NCBI GenBank assembly: GCA_963774405.1 | Contig: CAVZEV010000005.1 | Span: 868,001-932,000 of the forward strand | Reading direction: 5' to 3' | Source: VRUE01 sp963774405 | Lineage (GTDB): Bacteria > Actinomycetota > Thermoleophilia > Solirubrobacterales > 70-9 | Length of the DNA stretch: 64,000 nt | Shown here: positions 15,669 through 27,917 of the stretch, piece by piece | How the letters are laid out: every line of letters starts with the position of its first letter | How positions within the stretch are numbered: the stretch's first letter is position 1 | Notes under the pieces: model-generated | What the model saw: only the letters and a program-made list of their open reading frames with translations | Databases searched by the model: none | Told to the model about the DNA's origin: nothing | Program-made: the position numbers and the translations under genes

Positions 15669-16012
15669 GCGGGGGGAGGAGGCACGGTGCCCCTCTCGCT
15701 TGCTGGGCTTTTCGCCGGAGGCGCAGCGTCGCTCGCTGAGTGGGCTGTGCGAAAAGCAGGACGCCGCTGCGCGAGAGGGGCACCGTGCCTCCTCCTCGCG
15801 ACGACCACCGCAGCGCCACCGCCGTGGGCTCGGCGGGGCCCTCGGGGGAGCTTTGGTTCCGGGTTGCGGCGTTTGAAGCCGCCGTCGCCATCGTCTGCTG
15901 CCGCCCCTTCGGGCTCGGGTTCCTTGGCGGCCCACCAGACGAGCCAGAGGGCGCCGAAGACGGGGATCTTCAGGACGACGAGCAGGAAGAAGATTGGCCA
16001 GAAGCCCTCCAC
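15656..16012 (-). CDS. small single-span membrane protein
   Basis: The N-terminal part, VEGFWPIFFLLVVLKIPVF followed by LWLVWWAAKEPEPEG, is a single membrane segment with a charged, proline- and arginine-rich tail (RRNPEPKLPRGPRR). It matches a type of small actinobacterial membrane protein I recognise by pattern only. The start (GTG at 16012) is uncertain. The frame runs through the whole of element B copy 2 before stopping at 15656, so the last roughly 45 residues are translated repeat. The real stop may have been lost to an indel. It lies immediately downstream of the HAD-like gene. Confidence 0.4.
   Translation of the reverse strand: MEGFWPIFFLLVVLKIPVFGALWLVWWAAKEPEPEGAAADDGDGGFKRRNPEPKLPRGPRRAHGGGAAVVVARRRHGAPLAQRRPAFRTAHSASDAAPPAKSPASERGTVPPPPAQTR
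15676..15794. repeat. palindromic element B, copy 2
   Basis: Arms 15676-15699 and 15771-15794 are perfect 24-bp reverse complements around a 71-base core nearly identical to copy 1 (13305-13423). In the inner stem, one T-A pair of copy 1 has become C-G. The element lies between the convergent monooxygenase and small-membrane-protein genes, 8 bases after the monooxygenase stop. Confidence 0.8.
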
Positions 16013-16017
16013 CGGGC

Positions 16018-16497
16018 TCAGTGTAGAGACAGGGCCCACTGCCGCAAGGCCTCGACGTGGGCCTCCTCGAGGCCGAGGTGGGTCTCGGTGAGGACGAGCA
16101 GGGTCGGCGGCTGACGCCGCTCGGCCCACTCGTAACAGCTCTGGTCGAAGTTGTCGTCGATCCAGGCCAACGGCCGGCCCGCCGCGAACTCCTCCAGCGG
16201 CCCCAGCTTCCAGTGCGCCGCGCCCTCGCGCACCGCCCCGTCGAAGGTCACGTGCGGCAGCTCCGGCAGCCCCAGCAGCGCGGGCAGGTAGAAGTTCGCC
16301 TTGTCCTCCCAGCCGCTCGCCCAGACCAGCTCGAAGTGCTCTTCCAGCCGCCGCAGCCTGTCCCCGGTGGGCAGCGAAATCAAATGCGGCACCCCATCAA
16401 CCAGCTCCAGCTTCGTAAACGCCCGATCCGGAGGATTCTCAGCTCCGAAGAGCGAGATGACGCCGTCGATATCGATCGCGAGTATCGGTCGGCTCAT
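16018..16497 (-). CDS. HAD-like protein of unknown function
   Basis: 159 residues starting MSRPILAIDIDGVISLFG. The DxD at residues 9-11 is the HAD nucleophile motif. A later LAWIDDNFDQ matches a HAD motif IV (DD). The pattern resembles small HAD-superfamily proteins annotated as secondary-thiamine or RNA-repair-like phosphatases; the substrate is unknown. It follows rpsG by 14 bases on the same strand and so may be cotranscribed with rpsL-rpsG, which is not a standard arrangement. Confidence 0.7.
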   Translation of the reverse strand: MSRPILAIDIDGVISLFGAENPPDRAFTKLELVDGVPHLISLPTGDRLRRLEEHFELVWASGWEDKANFYLPALLGLPELPHVTFDGAVREGAAHWKLGPLEEFAAGRPLAWIDDNFDQSCYEWAERRQPPTLLVLTETHLGLEEAHVEALRQWALSLH

Positions 16498-16511
16498 GGG
16501 CCGAGGCGGGT

Positions 16512-16981
16512 CTACCAGCGGTAGTGGGCGAAGGCCTTGTTGGCCTGCGCCATGCGATAAATGTCGTCCTTGCGCTTCCACGCCGATCCCTGTTGCTGCG
16601 TGGCGTCGAGGATCTCGCCCGCCAGCCGCTCGGCCATCGAGTACTCGCGGCGGTTGCGGGCGAAGTCGACCAGCCAGCGGATCGCCAGCGTCCGGGCCCG
16701 GCGCGCGGGCACCTCGACCGGCACCTGGTAGGTGGCGCCGCCGACGCGGCGCGAGCGAACCTCGAGCACCGGGGTGAGTTGCTTGATCGCGGCCTCGAGC
16801 GTCTCGATCGCGTCCTCGCCGGAACGCTCGCCGACCAGCGCGAGGGCGTCGTAGACGATCCGCTCGGCGAGCTGCTTCTTGCCGTCGCTCATCACCTTGT
16901 TGATCAACTGCTGGACGAGCCGGTTGCGGAAACGCGCGTCGGGCTCGACCGGTCGGATGGTTGCAGCGGAGCGGCGTGGCA

Positions 16982-16982
<1 letters not shown>
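16512..16982 (-). CDS. rpsG: 30S ribosomal protein S7
   Basis: 156 residues, the normal length. It carries S7 signatures (RLVQQLINKVMSDGKKQLAERIVYDAL; GGATYQVPVEV; RRARTLAIRWLVDFAR). S7 nucleates assembly of the 30S head and contacts E-site tRNA. Its ATG overlaps the rpsL stop by one base (taATG), so translation is coupled. Both genes lie on the minus strand, opposite to rpoBC and fusA, which is unusual. Confidence 0.96.
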
Positions 16983-17377
<395 letters not shown>

Positions 17378-18155
17378 GGCCGCGCATAGTAGAGCAGTCC
17401 GCCAATCAGCAGCCCCGCCGCTGCCGCGAGCTCGGCGTAGAAGCCGCCCTGGAGCACCGCGGTGGCGCCCGAGAAGCGCGATGACTCGGCGCCGACGTCG
17501 GTGCCGGCGGGCAGATCGACGATCAGGATCAGAGCGATGCAGAGCAGGCCGAGGCCGACGACGATGCGGGCCAGGCCGCGACGCTCGCTGTGCAGCATCG
17601 CCAACGCCACGAGGCCCGCGAGCAGGGCGAGTGGGACCAGCGCATATGAGTGAGCGGCTCCCGCGGTTTCGCCGGCGACGGTCGGCGGCGCCGCCGAGGT
17701 CAGCCCCGCGTAGGCGGGCTGCCCGATCTCGATGCTGCTGTAGGTGACGAACTGGGAGACGACGAGGCAGATCGCCGCGGCGAGGATCAGCAGGGCGATG
17801 CCGCGCGAGGGGATGAGCAGCGCGCCGGCCCGGGTCGCGCCGCGCGCCGCGATCGCCGACAGCCGGCGCAGCAGCCGTTCGCCGCGGCCGAAGCCGCGCA
17901 GGACGAGGACGGCGAGGGGGCGCAGGCGCTTGCCGACCGCCTTGGCGATGCGGGCGCTGCGGGCGCGCAGCGCCCGCAATCCCTTCGCCAGCTTCGGCCG
18001 CGCCGACTCGATCCGACGGGCGAGCGCCCTGTCCACCCGGCGGGTGGCTTTGGCAGCGCCCGAGAGCACCGCGCCGATGCGCCGCCGCGCCGCTGCTATC
18101 ATCGCGCGTCGCTCAGGCAGTCCTTTCGAAGTGCGGTTCGAAGTTCGTTTCGCCG

Positions 18156-18174
18156 GGCCCGCGAGGGCCTTTTT
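18156..18174 (+). terminator. terminator-like hairpin in the fusA leader
   Basis: GGCCC (18156-18160) pairs with GGGCC (18165-18169) around GCGA and is followed by five T. The gene upstream is on the other strand, so a plus-strand terminator here can only act on transcripts that start close by (a TATCAT lies at 18097-18102). This parallels the hairpin before rpmG and suggests attenuation. Confidence 0.45.
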
Positions 18175-18256
18175 CATGCGCCGATCGCGGCTCTTGCCAG
18201 ATCGTTTGCTTTTGTCCCGTCCCCGTTTCACGACCAAACCCTTACCTTAGGAACAC

Positions 18257-20369
<2,113 letters not shown>

Positions 20370-20518
20370 CCGGCAGTGGGCCACACGGTTGTTCTAGCTA
20401 TATTTCCCAGGTTCGCCCGCAGGCAGTTGTCGCAAGATCGACTGCCGCCGGACGCGCACCGCAAACTTAATCAGTCAACGCAGACAGAACCCGACTTCGA
20501 AAGGTAGAACGGAGAGAG

Positions 20519-21703
<1,185 letters not shown>

Positions 21704-21716
21704 GCGATTCACCCAG

Positions 21717-21739
21717 GGGCGGGCCTTGGCCCGCCCTTT
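21717..21739 (+). terminator. Rho-independent terminator after tuf
   Basis: GGGCGGGCC (21717-21725) is the perfect complement of GGCCCGCCC (21728-21736), followed by TTT. It starts 14 bases after the tuf stop. Confidence 0.75.
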
Positions 21740-21784
21740 CGCTGCCCACAGCGGGCGGCGAGACAACTGCAAAGACATACGACC

Positions 21785-21820
21785 GGGGCGGCGCCCCACC
21801 AAATGGGGCCCCGCCCTTTA
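21785..21820 (+). terminator. second hairpin in the rpsJ leader
   Basis: A 13-base arm (21785-21797) pairs with 21805-21817 with a single C-C mismatch around ACCAAAT, followed by TTT. It lies 35 bases before the rpsJ start. It could be a second terminator for tuf or an attenuator of the S10 operon, whose leader is often the target of L4 in other bacteria. Confidence 0.5.
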
Positions 21821-21854
21821 TGCGCGGTAAGACGCGCGGGAAAGACGAAAACAC

Positions 21855-22175
21855 GTGGCAGCGATAGCGGCACAGAAAATTCGGATCCGGTTGAAGGCGT
21901 ATGACCATGACGCCATAGACCGGGCTGCCCGCGAGATCGTCGAGACCGCGGAGCGCACCGGCGCCAGCGTCTCCGGCCCCGTGCCGCTGCCCACCGAGAA
22001 GAACGTCTACTGCGTGATCCGCTCGCCCTTCAAGGACAAGGACTCGCGCGAGCACTTCGAGATGCGCACGCACAAGCGCCTGATCGACATCCTCCAGCCC
22101 TCGCCGAAAACCGTCGACTCGCTGCAGCGCCTCGACTCGCTGCCCGCCGGCGTCGACATCGAGATCCGTCTCTAG
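21855..22175 (+). CDS. rpsJ: 30S ribosomal protein S10
   Basis: 106 residues, KIRIRLKAYDHDAIDRAAREI and the LIDILQPSPKTVDSL segment near the C-terminus. S10 is part of the 30S head and also binds NusB in antitermination. GTG start at 21855. It is the first gene of the S10 block, 4 bases before rplC. Confidence 0.96.
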   Translation: MAAIAAQKIRIRLKAYDHDAIDRAAREIVETAERTGASVSGPVPLPTEKNVYCVIRSPFKDKDSREHFEMRTHKRLIDILQPSPKTVDSLQRLDSLPAGVDIEIRL

Positions 22176-22179
22176 CGCC

Positions 22180-22809
22180 ATGGCCGCGATTCTCGGAAAG
22201 AAGCTTGGGATGACGCAGGTCTTCGCCGAGGACGGCGAGGTCATCCCGGTGACCGTGATCGAGGCCGGTCCCTGCAAGGTGACCGCGGTTCGCGAGCCCG
22301 AGCGCGACGGCTACGCCGCCGTCCAGCTCGCCTTCGGCGAGACCAAGCAGGGCAAGCTCAGCAAGGCCGAGGAAGGGCACCTGAAGAAGGCCGGCGCGGC
22401 GCCGATGCGACACCTGGTCGAGTTCCGCGACGAGGATCTCGGCGCCGAGGAGGGCCCCAAGATCGGCGACGACGTCACGGTCGAGTCCTTCGAGGCGGGC
22501 CAGAAGGTCAAGGTCGCCGGCATCTCGATCGGCAAGGGCTTCCAGGGCGGAATCAAGCGCCACAACTTCAGCCGCGGCCCGGTCTCCCACGGCTCGCACA
22601 ACGTGCGGGCGCCGGGTTCGATCGGCGCCAGCACCTTCCCCGCCCGCGTCTTCAAGGGGATGCGGATGCCCGGTCAGATGGGTAACAAGCGGATCACCCA
22701 GAAGGGCCTCGAAGTTGCCCAGGTCGACGCCGAGAAGAACCTGCTGTTGATCAAAGGCTCGGTGCCGGGCTCGCGCAACGCGATGGTCGAGGTGAGGACC
22801 GATGGCTAA
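22180..22809 (+). CDS. rplC: 50S ribosomal protein L3
   Basis: 209 residues. Signature region GFQGGIKRHNFSRGPVSHGSHNVRAPGSIG with the extended loop that reaches toward the peptidyl transferase centre. It starts 4 bases after rpsJ and its end overlaps the rplD start by 8 bases. Confidence 0.96.
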   Translation: MAAILGKKLGMTQVFAEDGEVIPVTVIEAGPCKVTAVREPERDGYAAVQLAFGETKQGKLSKAEEGHLKKAGAAPMRHLVEFRDEDLGAEEGPKIGDDVTVESFEAGQKVKVAGISIGKGFQGGIKRHNFSRGPVSHGSHNVRAPGSIGASTFPARVFKGMRMPGQMGNKRITQKGLEVAQVDAEKNLLLIKGSVPGSRNAMVEVRTDG

Positions 22810-23413
22810 AGCGACCGTGCTCGGCAAGACGACCAAGACGGACCTGCCCAAAGAGCTCTTCGCCGAGCCCTTCCACCACTCGCTGGTCGACGAGGCAGCG
22901 CGCGCCGACCTCGCCTCGCGCCGCCAGGGCTCCGCTTCGACCCGCACCCGCGGCGAGATCGCGATGACCGGCGCCAAGGCCTGGCGCCAGAAGGGCACCG
23001 GCCGCGCTCGCGTCGGCGCGCTCAGCTCGCCGACCCGCTACGGCGGCGGCACCGCCTTCGGCCCCAAGCCGCGCCACTACACGGTCAAGGTCAACCGCAA
23101 GGCCCGCCGCAAGGCGCTGCGCTCGGCGCTCTCGGTTCACGCCGAGCGCGACAGCGTCGCCCTGCTCGACGCCGCCGGCTTCGACACCCCTTCGACCAAG
23201 ACGGCTGCGGAGGCACTCGACAAATGGGGAGCCAGGCGCTCGACCCTGATCGTGCTTGCCCCCGACGAGGGTGGCGCGGCGAAGAGCTTCCGCAACATTC
23301 CCCGGGTCGAGGTGGCCGAGGTCAGCGCCGTCGGTGTCGCCGACGTGATCGGCGCCGCATCGCTGGTCGTCTCCGAGAAGGCGCTCGAGAAACTGCAGGA
23401 GAGGCTGGCCTGA
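22802..23413 (+). CDS. rplD: 50S ribosomal protein L4
   Basis: 203 residues with the exit-tunnel loop TGAKAWRQKGTGRARVGALSSP and the C-terminal alpha/beta domain. L4 lines the peptide exit tunnel and can repress its own operon in some bacteria. It overlaps rplC at its start and shares one base with the rplW ATG. Confidence 0.95.
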   Translation: MAKATVLGKTTKTDLPKELFAEPFHHSLVDEAARADLASRRQGSASTRTRGEIAMTGAKAWRQKGTGRARVGALSSPTRYGGGTAFGPKPRHYTVKVNRKARRKALRSALSVHAERDSVALLDAAGFDTPSTKTAAEALDKWGARRSTLIVLAPDEGGAAKSFRNIPRVEVAEVSAVGVADVIGAASLVVSEKALEKLQERLA

Positions 23414-23706
23414 TGGACGCGCGCACGACGATCATCCGCCCGGTCGTATCGGAGAAGAGCTACGCCCTGATCGGCGAGGGCAAGTACACCTTCCGCGTCG
23501 ACGACCGGGCTCACAAGACCCAGATCGCCCACGCGGTCGAGGAGATCTTCGACGTCAAGGTCGCCGCCGTGCGCACCTCCAAGGTGCGGGCCAAGCCGAA
23601 GCGCCGCGGCCTGCACCAGGGCAAGACGCGTGGCTGGAAGAAGGCCATCGTCCAGCTTGCTCCCGGCGAACGGATCGAGCTGTTCGAGGGCGCAGAGACT
23701 GCATAG
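23413..23706 (+). CDS. rplW: 50S ribosomal protein L23
   Basis: 97 residues from the ATG at 23413, which overlaps the rplD TGA. IIRPVVSEKSYALIGEGKYTF and KRRGLHQGKTRGWKKAIVQL are diagnostic. L23 sits at the tunnel exit and docks SRP and trigger factor. The frame is open further upstream, but only the ATG 23413 form matches the family. Confidence 0.95.
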   Translation: MDARTTIIRPVVSEKSYALIGEGKYTFRVDDRAHKTQIAHAVEEIFDVKVAAVRTSKVRAKPKRRGLHQGKTRGWKKAIVQLAPGERIELFEGAETA

Positions 23707-23715
23707 GGAATAGGA

Positions 23716-24560
<845 letters not shown>

Positions 24561-24561
<1 letters not shown>

Positions 24562-24833
24562 TGGGACGCTCCACCAAAAAGGGCCCGTGGGTGGAAGAGG
24601 CGCTGATGAAGCGCGTCAATGCCATGAACGAGTCCGGCACCAAGCAGATGCTGAAGACCTGGTCGCGCAGCTCGACCGTCTTCCCCGACATGGTCGGGCA
24701 CACGATCGCCGTCCACGACGGGCGCAAGCACGTCCCCGTCTTCATCTCCGAGTCGATGGTCGGCCACAAGCTGGGCGAGTTCGCGCCCACCCGCACCTTC
24801 CGCTCCCACTCCGGCACGGGCAAGGGTGAGTAG
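24561..24833 (+). CDS. rpsS: 30S ribosomal protein S19
   Basis: 90 residues, MGRSTKKGPWVEEALMKRV and VHDGRKHVPVFISESMVGHKLGEFAPTR. It forms a head complex with S13 near the A site. ATG overlaps the rplB stop. Confidence 0.96.
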
Positions 24834-24834
24834 C

Positions 24835-25191
24835 GTGGCCGCAGCACCCGTCGTCGTTCGCGCCAGCTCCCGCTACGTGCGGGTGGCGCCGCGCAAGGCG
24901 CGCCTGATCGCCGACCAGGTGCGCGGCATGCACATCGAGCAAGCTCGCGCGCTGCTCGAGTTCTCGCCCCGCGGCGCGGCTGAAGACATCCGCAAGCTGA
25001 TCGAGTCGGCCGCGGCCAACGCCGAGAACAACCACGACCTCATCGCCGACGAGATGCTGATCTCCGAGATCACCGTCGACGAAGGCCCGACGCTGCGCCG
25101 TTACCGGCCGCGCGCACTCGGCCGTGCCTCACGGATCAACAAGCGAACCTGCCACATCGCGGTGGCCCTGAGCCCGGAAGAAGAGGACTAG
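24835..25191 (+). CDS. rplV: 50S ribosomal protein L22
   Basis: 118 residues; VRVAPRKARLIADQVRG and the tunnel hairpin DEGPTLRRYRPRALGRASRI. The GTG at 24835 is chosen because AAGGGTGAG lies at the right distance. A GTG nine bases earlier is possible but overlaps rpsS. L22 lines the exit tunnel where macrolides act. Confidence 0.93.
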   Translation: MAAAPVVVRASSRYVRVAPRKARLIADQVRGMHIEQARALLEFSPRGAAEDIRKLIESAAANAENNHDLIADEMLISEITVDEGPTLRRYRPRALGRASRINKRTCHIAVALSPEEED

Positions 25192-25194
25192 AAG

Positions 25195-25998
25195 ATGGGA
25201 CAGAAGATCCATCCGGGCGGATTCCGCGTCGGCTACATCCAGGACTGGAAGTCGAACTGGTTCGAGGAGAAAGACTTCTCCGACGTCCTCAACGAGGACC
25301 TCAAGATCCGCGACCACATCGAAAACAAGCTTGCCCACGCCGGCCTCTCGAACATCACGATCGAGCGCCACGGCGAGATCGCGGTGGACATCCACACCGC
25401 CCGCCCCGGCATCGTGATCGGCAAGTCGGGAAGCGAAGTCGATGCGCTGCGCAAAGACCTGCACAAGCTGACCGGCAAACCGGTCAAGGTGAACATCCGC
25501 GAGGTCAAGCGTCCCGAGCTCGACGCCAAACTGGTCGCCCAGTCGATCGCCGAGCAGCTGCAGAATCGCGTCGCCTTCCGGCGGGCGATGAAACGCGCCC
25601 TGACCTCGGCGATGCGCTCCGGTGCCAAAGGCGTCAAGGTCCAGGTCTCCGGTCGCCTCGGTGGTGCCGAGATGGCCCGCACCGAGGGCTACTCCGACGG
25701 TCGCGTGCCGCTGCACACGCTGCGCGCCAACATCGACTACGGCTTCTTCGAGGCCCGCACGACGACCGGCCGGATCGGCGTCAAGTGCTGGATCAACAAG
25801 GGCGAGGTGATGCCCGAGGGTTTCCGCGACCAGCTCACCGACGAGGACAGCCCGCCGCCGAGCAGCCAGCGCGGCGGTCGCCCGCCCGGAGATCGCGGTG
25901 GCCGCGGCGGCGGTCGTGGCGGCCGTGGAGGACCCGGTGGCCCGGGTGGTCGTGGAGGCCCCGGCGGTCGTGGTGGTCAGCGTGGAGGTGGTCGCTAG
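25195..25998 (+). CDS. rpsC: 30S ribosomal protein S3 with Gly/Arg-rich tail
   Basis: 267 residues. The KH domain (GIVIGKSGSEVDALRKDLHKLTG) and the C-terminal S3 domain (VSGRLGGAEMARTEGYSDGRVPLHTLRANIDYG) are standard. From about residue 220 the protein continues as a proline then glycine/arginine-rich tail (GGRGGGRGGRGGPGGPGG). This is an RGG-like low-complexity extension that may bind RNA. S3 forms the mRNA entry channel. Confidence 0.95.
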   Translation: MGQKIHPGGFRVGYIQDWKSNWFEEKDFSDVLNEDLKIRDHIENKLAHAGLSNITIERHGEIAVDIHTARPGIVIGKSGSEVDALRKDLHKLTGKPVKVNIREVKRPELDAKLVAQSIAEQLQNRVAFRRAMKRALTSAMRSGAKGVKVQVSGRLGGAEMARTEGYSDGRVPLHTLRANIDYGFFEARTTTGRIGVKCWINKGEVMPEGFRDQLTDEDSPPPSSQRGGRPPGDRGGRGGGRGGRGGPGGPGGRGGPGGRGGQRGGGR

Positions 25999-26421
25999 AT
26001 GCTGATGCCGAAGCGGGTCAAGCACCGCAAGCAGATGCGCGGTCGCATGCGCGGCAACACCAAGGGCGGCAGCACGGTTGCCTTCGGCGAGTACGGCCTC
26101 AAGTCGCTCGATCGCGGCTGGATCACCAACCGCCAGATCGAGGCCGCGCGCGTGGCGATGACCCGCAAGATCAAACGTGGCGGCAAGGTCTGGATCAACG
26201 TCTTCCCCGACAAGCCCTACACGAAGAAGCCCGCCGAGACCCGGATGGGATCGGGCAAGGGCAACCCGGAGGGCTGGGTCGCTGTGATCAAGCCGGGCAA
26301 GGTGATGTTCGAGCTGGCGGGCGTTCCCGAGGACCTCGCTCGCGAGGCCCTGCGCCTGGCTGGGCACAAGCTTCCCGTCAGGACCAAGTTCGTGATGCGC
26401 GAGGGGGCGGATTCGCAGTGA
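25999..26421 (+). CDS. rplP: 50S ribosomal protein L16
   Basis: 140 residues; MLMPKRVKHRKQMRGRMRGNTKGG and RMGSGKGNPEGWVAVIKPGKVMFE. It starts directly after the rpsC stop. L16 organises the A-site region of 23S rRNA. Its end overlaps the rpmC GTG. Confidence 0.96.
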   Translation: MLMPKRVKHRKQMRGRMRGNTKGGSTVAFGEYGLKSLDRGWITNRQIEAARVAMTRKIKRGGKVWINVFPDKPYTKKPAETRMGSGKGNPEGWVAVIKPGKVMFELAGVPEDLAREALRLAGHKLPVRTKFVMREGADSQ

Positions 26422-26630
26422 AGGCCGCCGAGGTGCATGACCTGAAAGACGATGAGCTGATCGCCAAATTGATCGACGCCAAGGAAGAGAAGTTCAACCT
26501 CCGCTTCCGCCAGGCGACCGGAGAGCTCGAGAACACGGCCCGGGTGTCGCAGGCCAAGCGCGACGTGGCGCGCCTGCTGACAGTGGCCAAGGAGCGCGGG
26601 ATTGACGTTGAGAGAGAGCTGAAGAGATGA
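26418..26630 (+). CDS. rpmC: 50S ribosomal protein L29
   Basis: 70 residues from the GTG at 26418, which overlaps the rplP TGA (GTGA). KAAEVHDLKDDELIAKLIDAKEEKFNLRFRQATGELEN is the L29 helical hairpin. It sits near the exit tunnel beside L23. The upstream extension of the frame is a shadow of rplP. Confidence 0.93.
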   Translation: MKAAEVHDLKDDELIAKLIDAKEEKFNLRFRQATGELENTARVSQAKRDVARLLTVAKERGIDVERELKR

Positions 26631-27214
26631 CCGAGGACGAGACGAAAAAAGACGAGACAACTGAGGAGACGCCCCAGGACGAGGCTGCTCCCGAGGAGGC
26701 GCCGGCTGCCGAAGAGGCAGCCGCGGATGCCCCTGCGGCTGAGCAGGCGGAGCCCGACCCTGAGGACGACCTTCCCTGGAAGGAGCGGCGCAGGCTGCAG
26801 CGTTCGCGGCAGCCGCATAAGGCCGGGCCGACTCTTACGCCTGAGGAAAGAGCTGCCAAGCGCGCTGCGGAGCGCAAGCTCAAGGCTGCTTCGCGGCGCA
26901 AAGAACGGGCTGCTGCGAAAGAGGGCAGGACCGCCGGCACGGGCACGCCCGTGGCCGAGAAGGAGGCGGTTGCGGCCAAGACCCGGCAGGGGATCGTCGT
27001 CTCCAACAAGGGCGAGAAGTCGATCACGGTGCGGATCGACATCGCTCGCCGGCACCCGACTTACGAAAAGGTCGTGCGCCGCTCGCGCACGCTGCACGCT
27101 CACGATGAGCGCAACGAGGCCAGCGAGGGCGACACCGTGCGCATCGTCGAGACCCGTCCGCTCTCCAAGACCAAGCGCTGGCGCCTGGTCGAGGTGCTGG
27201 AGAAGGCCAAGTGA
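26627..27214 (+). CDS. rpsQ: 30S ribosomal protein S17 with long N-terminal extension
   Basis: The C-terminal 80 residues are S17 (KTRQGIVVSNKGEKSITVRIDI; HDERNEASEGDTVRIVETRPLSKTKRWR), a primary 16S rRNA binder. They are preceded by about 110 residues of low complexity. First comes an acidic Ala/Glu/Pro stretch (ETTEETPQDEAAPEEAP), then a basic Lys/Arg/Ala stretch (EERAAKRAAERKLKAASRRKERAAAK). S17 is normally 80-90 residues. The start at 26627 overlaps the rpmC stop, which supports the long form. The extension's role is unknown. Confidence 0.92.
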   Translation: MTEDETKKDETTEETPQDEAAPEEAPAAEEAAADAPAAEQAEPDPEDDLPWKERRRLQRSRQPHKAGPTLTPEERAAKRAAERKLKAASRRKERAAAKEGRTAGTGTPVAEKEAVAAKTRQGIVVSNKGEKSITVRIDIARRHPTYEKVVRRSRTLHAHDERNEASEGDTVRIVETRPLSKTKRWRLVEVLEKAK

Positions 27215-27582
27215 TCCAGCAGGAGTCGAGACTGAAAGTCGCCGACAACTCCGGCGCTCGCGAGATCCTCTGCATTCGCGTCAAGGGCGGGTCGCACCGC
27301 CGCTACGCCGGTGTCGGCGACGTGATCACGGCGACGGTCAAACAGGCCAGCCCGCAGGGGGGAGTGCGCAAAGGCGAGGTCGTCCAGGCCGTCGTCGTGC
27401 GCACCAAGAAGCAGCTCGGTCGCCCCGACGGCACCTACATCTCCTTCGACGAAAACGCCGCGGTGCTGATCGACCCGGCCAGCAACAACCCGCGCGGCAC
27501 TCGCATCTTCGGCCCCGTCGCCCGCGAGCTGCGCGATCGCAACTTCATGAAAATCATCTCGCTCGCGCCCGAGGTTCTCTGA
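27211..27582 (+). CDS. rplN: 50S ribosomal protein L14
   Basis: 123 residues; MIQQESRLKVADNSGAREILCIRVKGGS and VRTKKQLGRPDGTYISFDENAAVLI. GTG start at 27211 overlapping the rpsQ TGA. L14 forms an intersubunit bridge. Its stop overlaps the rplX ATG by one base. Confidence 0.96.
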   Translation: MIQQESRLKVADNSGAREILCIRVKGGSHRRYAGVGDVITATVKQASPQGGVRKGEVVQAVVVRTKKQLGRPDGTYISFDENAAVLIDPASNNPRGTRIFGPVARELRDRNFMKIISLAPEVL

Positions 27583-27917
27583 TGGCGAAGGGAATGCGAA
27601 TCCGCAAAGACGACCAGGTGATGGTCATCGGTGGCAAGGACGCCGGCAAGACCGGCCGCGTCGTGCGCACCGAGCCGAAGCGCAACCGCGTCTACGTCGA
27701 GCACCTCAACATGATCAAGCGCCACGAACGGCCGCGCTCGCAGACCGATCTCAAAAACCCGCAGGCCGGGGGGATCGTCGAGAAGGAGGGGCCGATCCAC
27801 GTCTCCAACGTGATGCTGCTCGATCCCAAAGACAACAAACCGACCCGCGTCGGCGTGCGCCGCGACAAAGGCGGCAAGCGCGAGCGCTTCGCCAAGCGCA
27901 GTGGGGCGACCTTCTAA
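27582..27917 (+). CDS. rplX: 50S ribosomal protein L24
   Basis: 111 residues from ATG 27582. KOW motif RKDDQVMVIGGKDAGKTGRVVR, then NMIKRHERPRSQTD and IVEKEGPIHVSNVML. L24 is an early 50S assembly protein. It overlaps rplN and rplE by one base at each side. Confidence 0.95.
   Translation: MAKGMRIRKDDQVMVIGGKDAGKTGRVVRTEPKRNRVYVEHLNMIKRHERPRSQTDLKNPQAGGIVEKEGPIHVSNVMLLDPKDNKPTRVGVRRDKGGKRERFAKRSGATF

Noticed and set aside
13305..15794. Element B copies as ends of an insertion sequence or MITE pair
   Set aside because: Both copies are internally complete palindromes in the same orientation, there is no transposase, and no target-site duplication is visible.
25900..25998. Tandem GGxGGxCGTGG repeats as a CRISPR or satellite
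   Set aside because: They encode the Gly/Arg-rich S3 tail in frame and are simple codon repeats without spacers.
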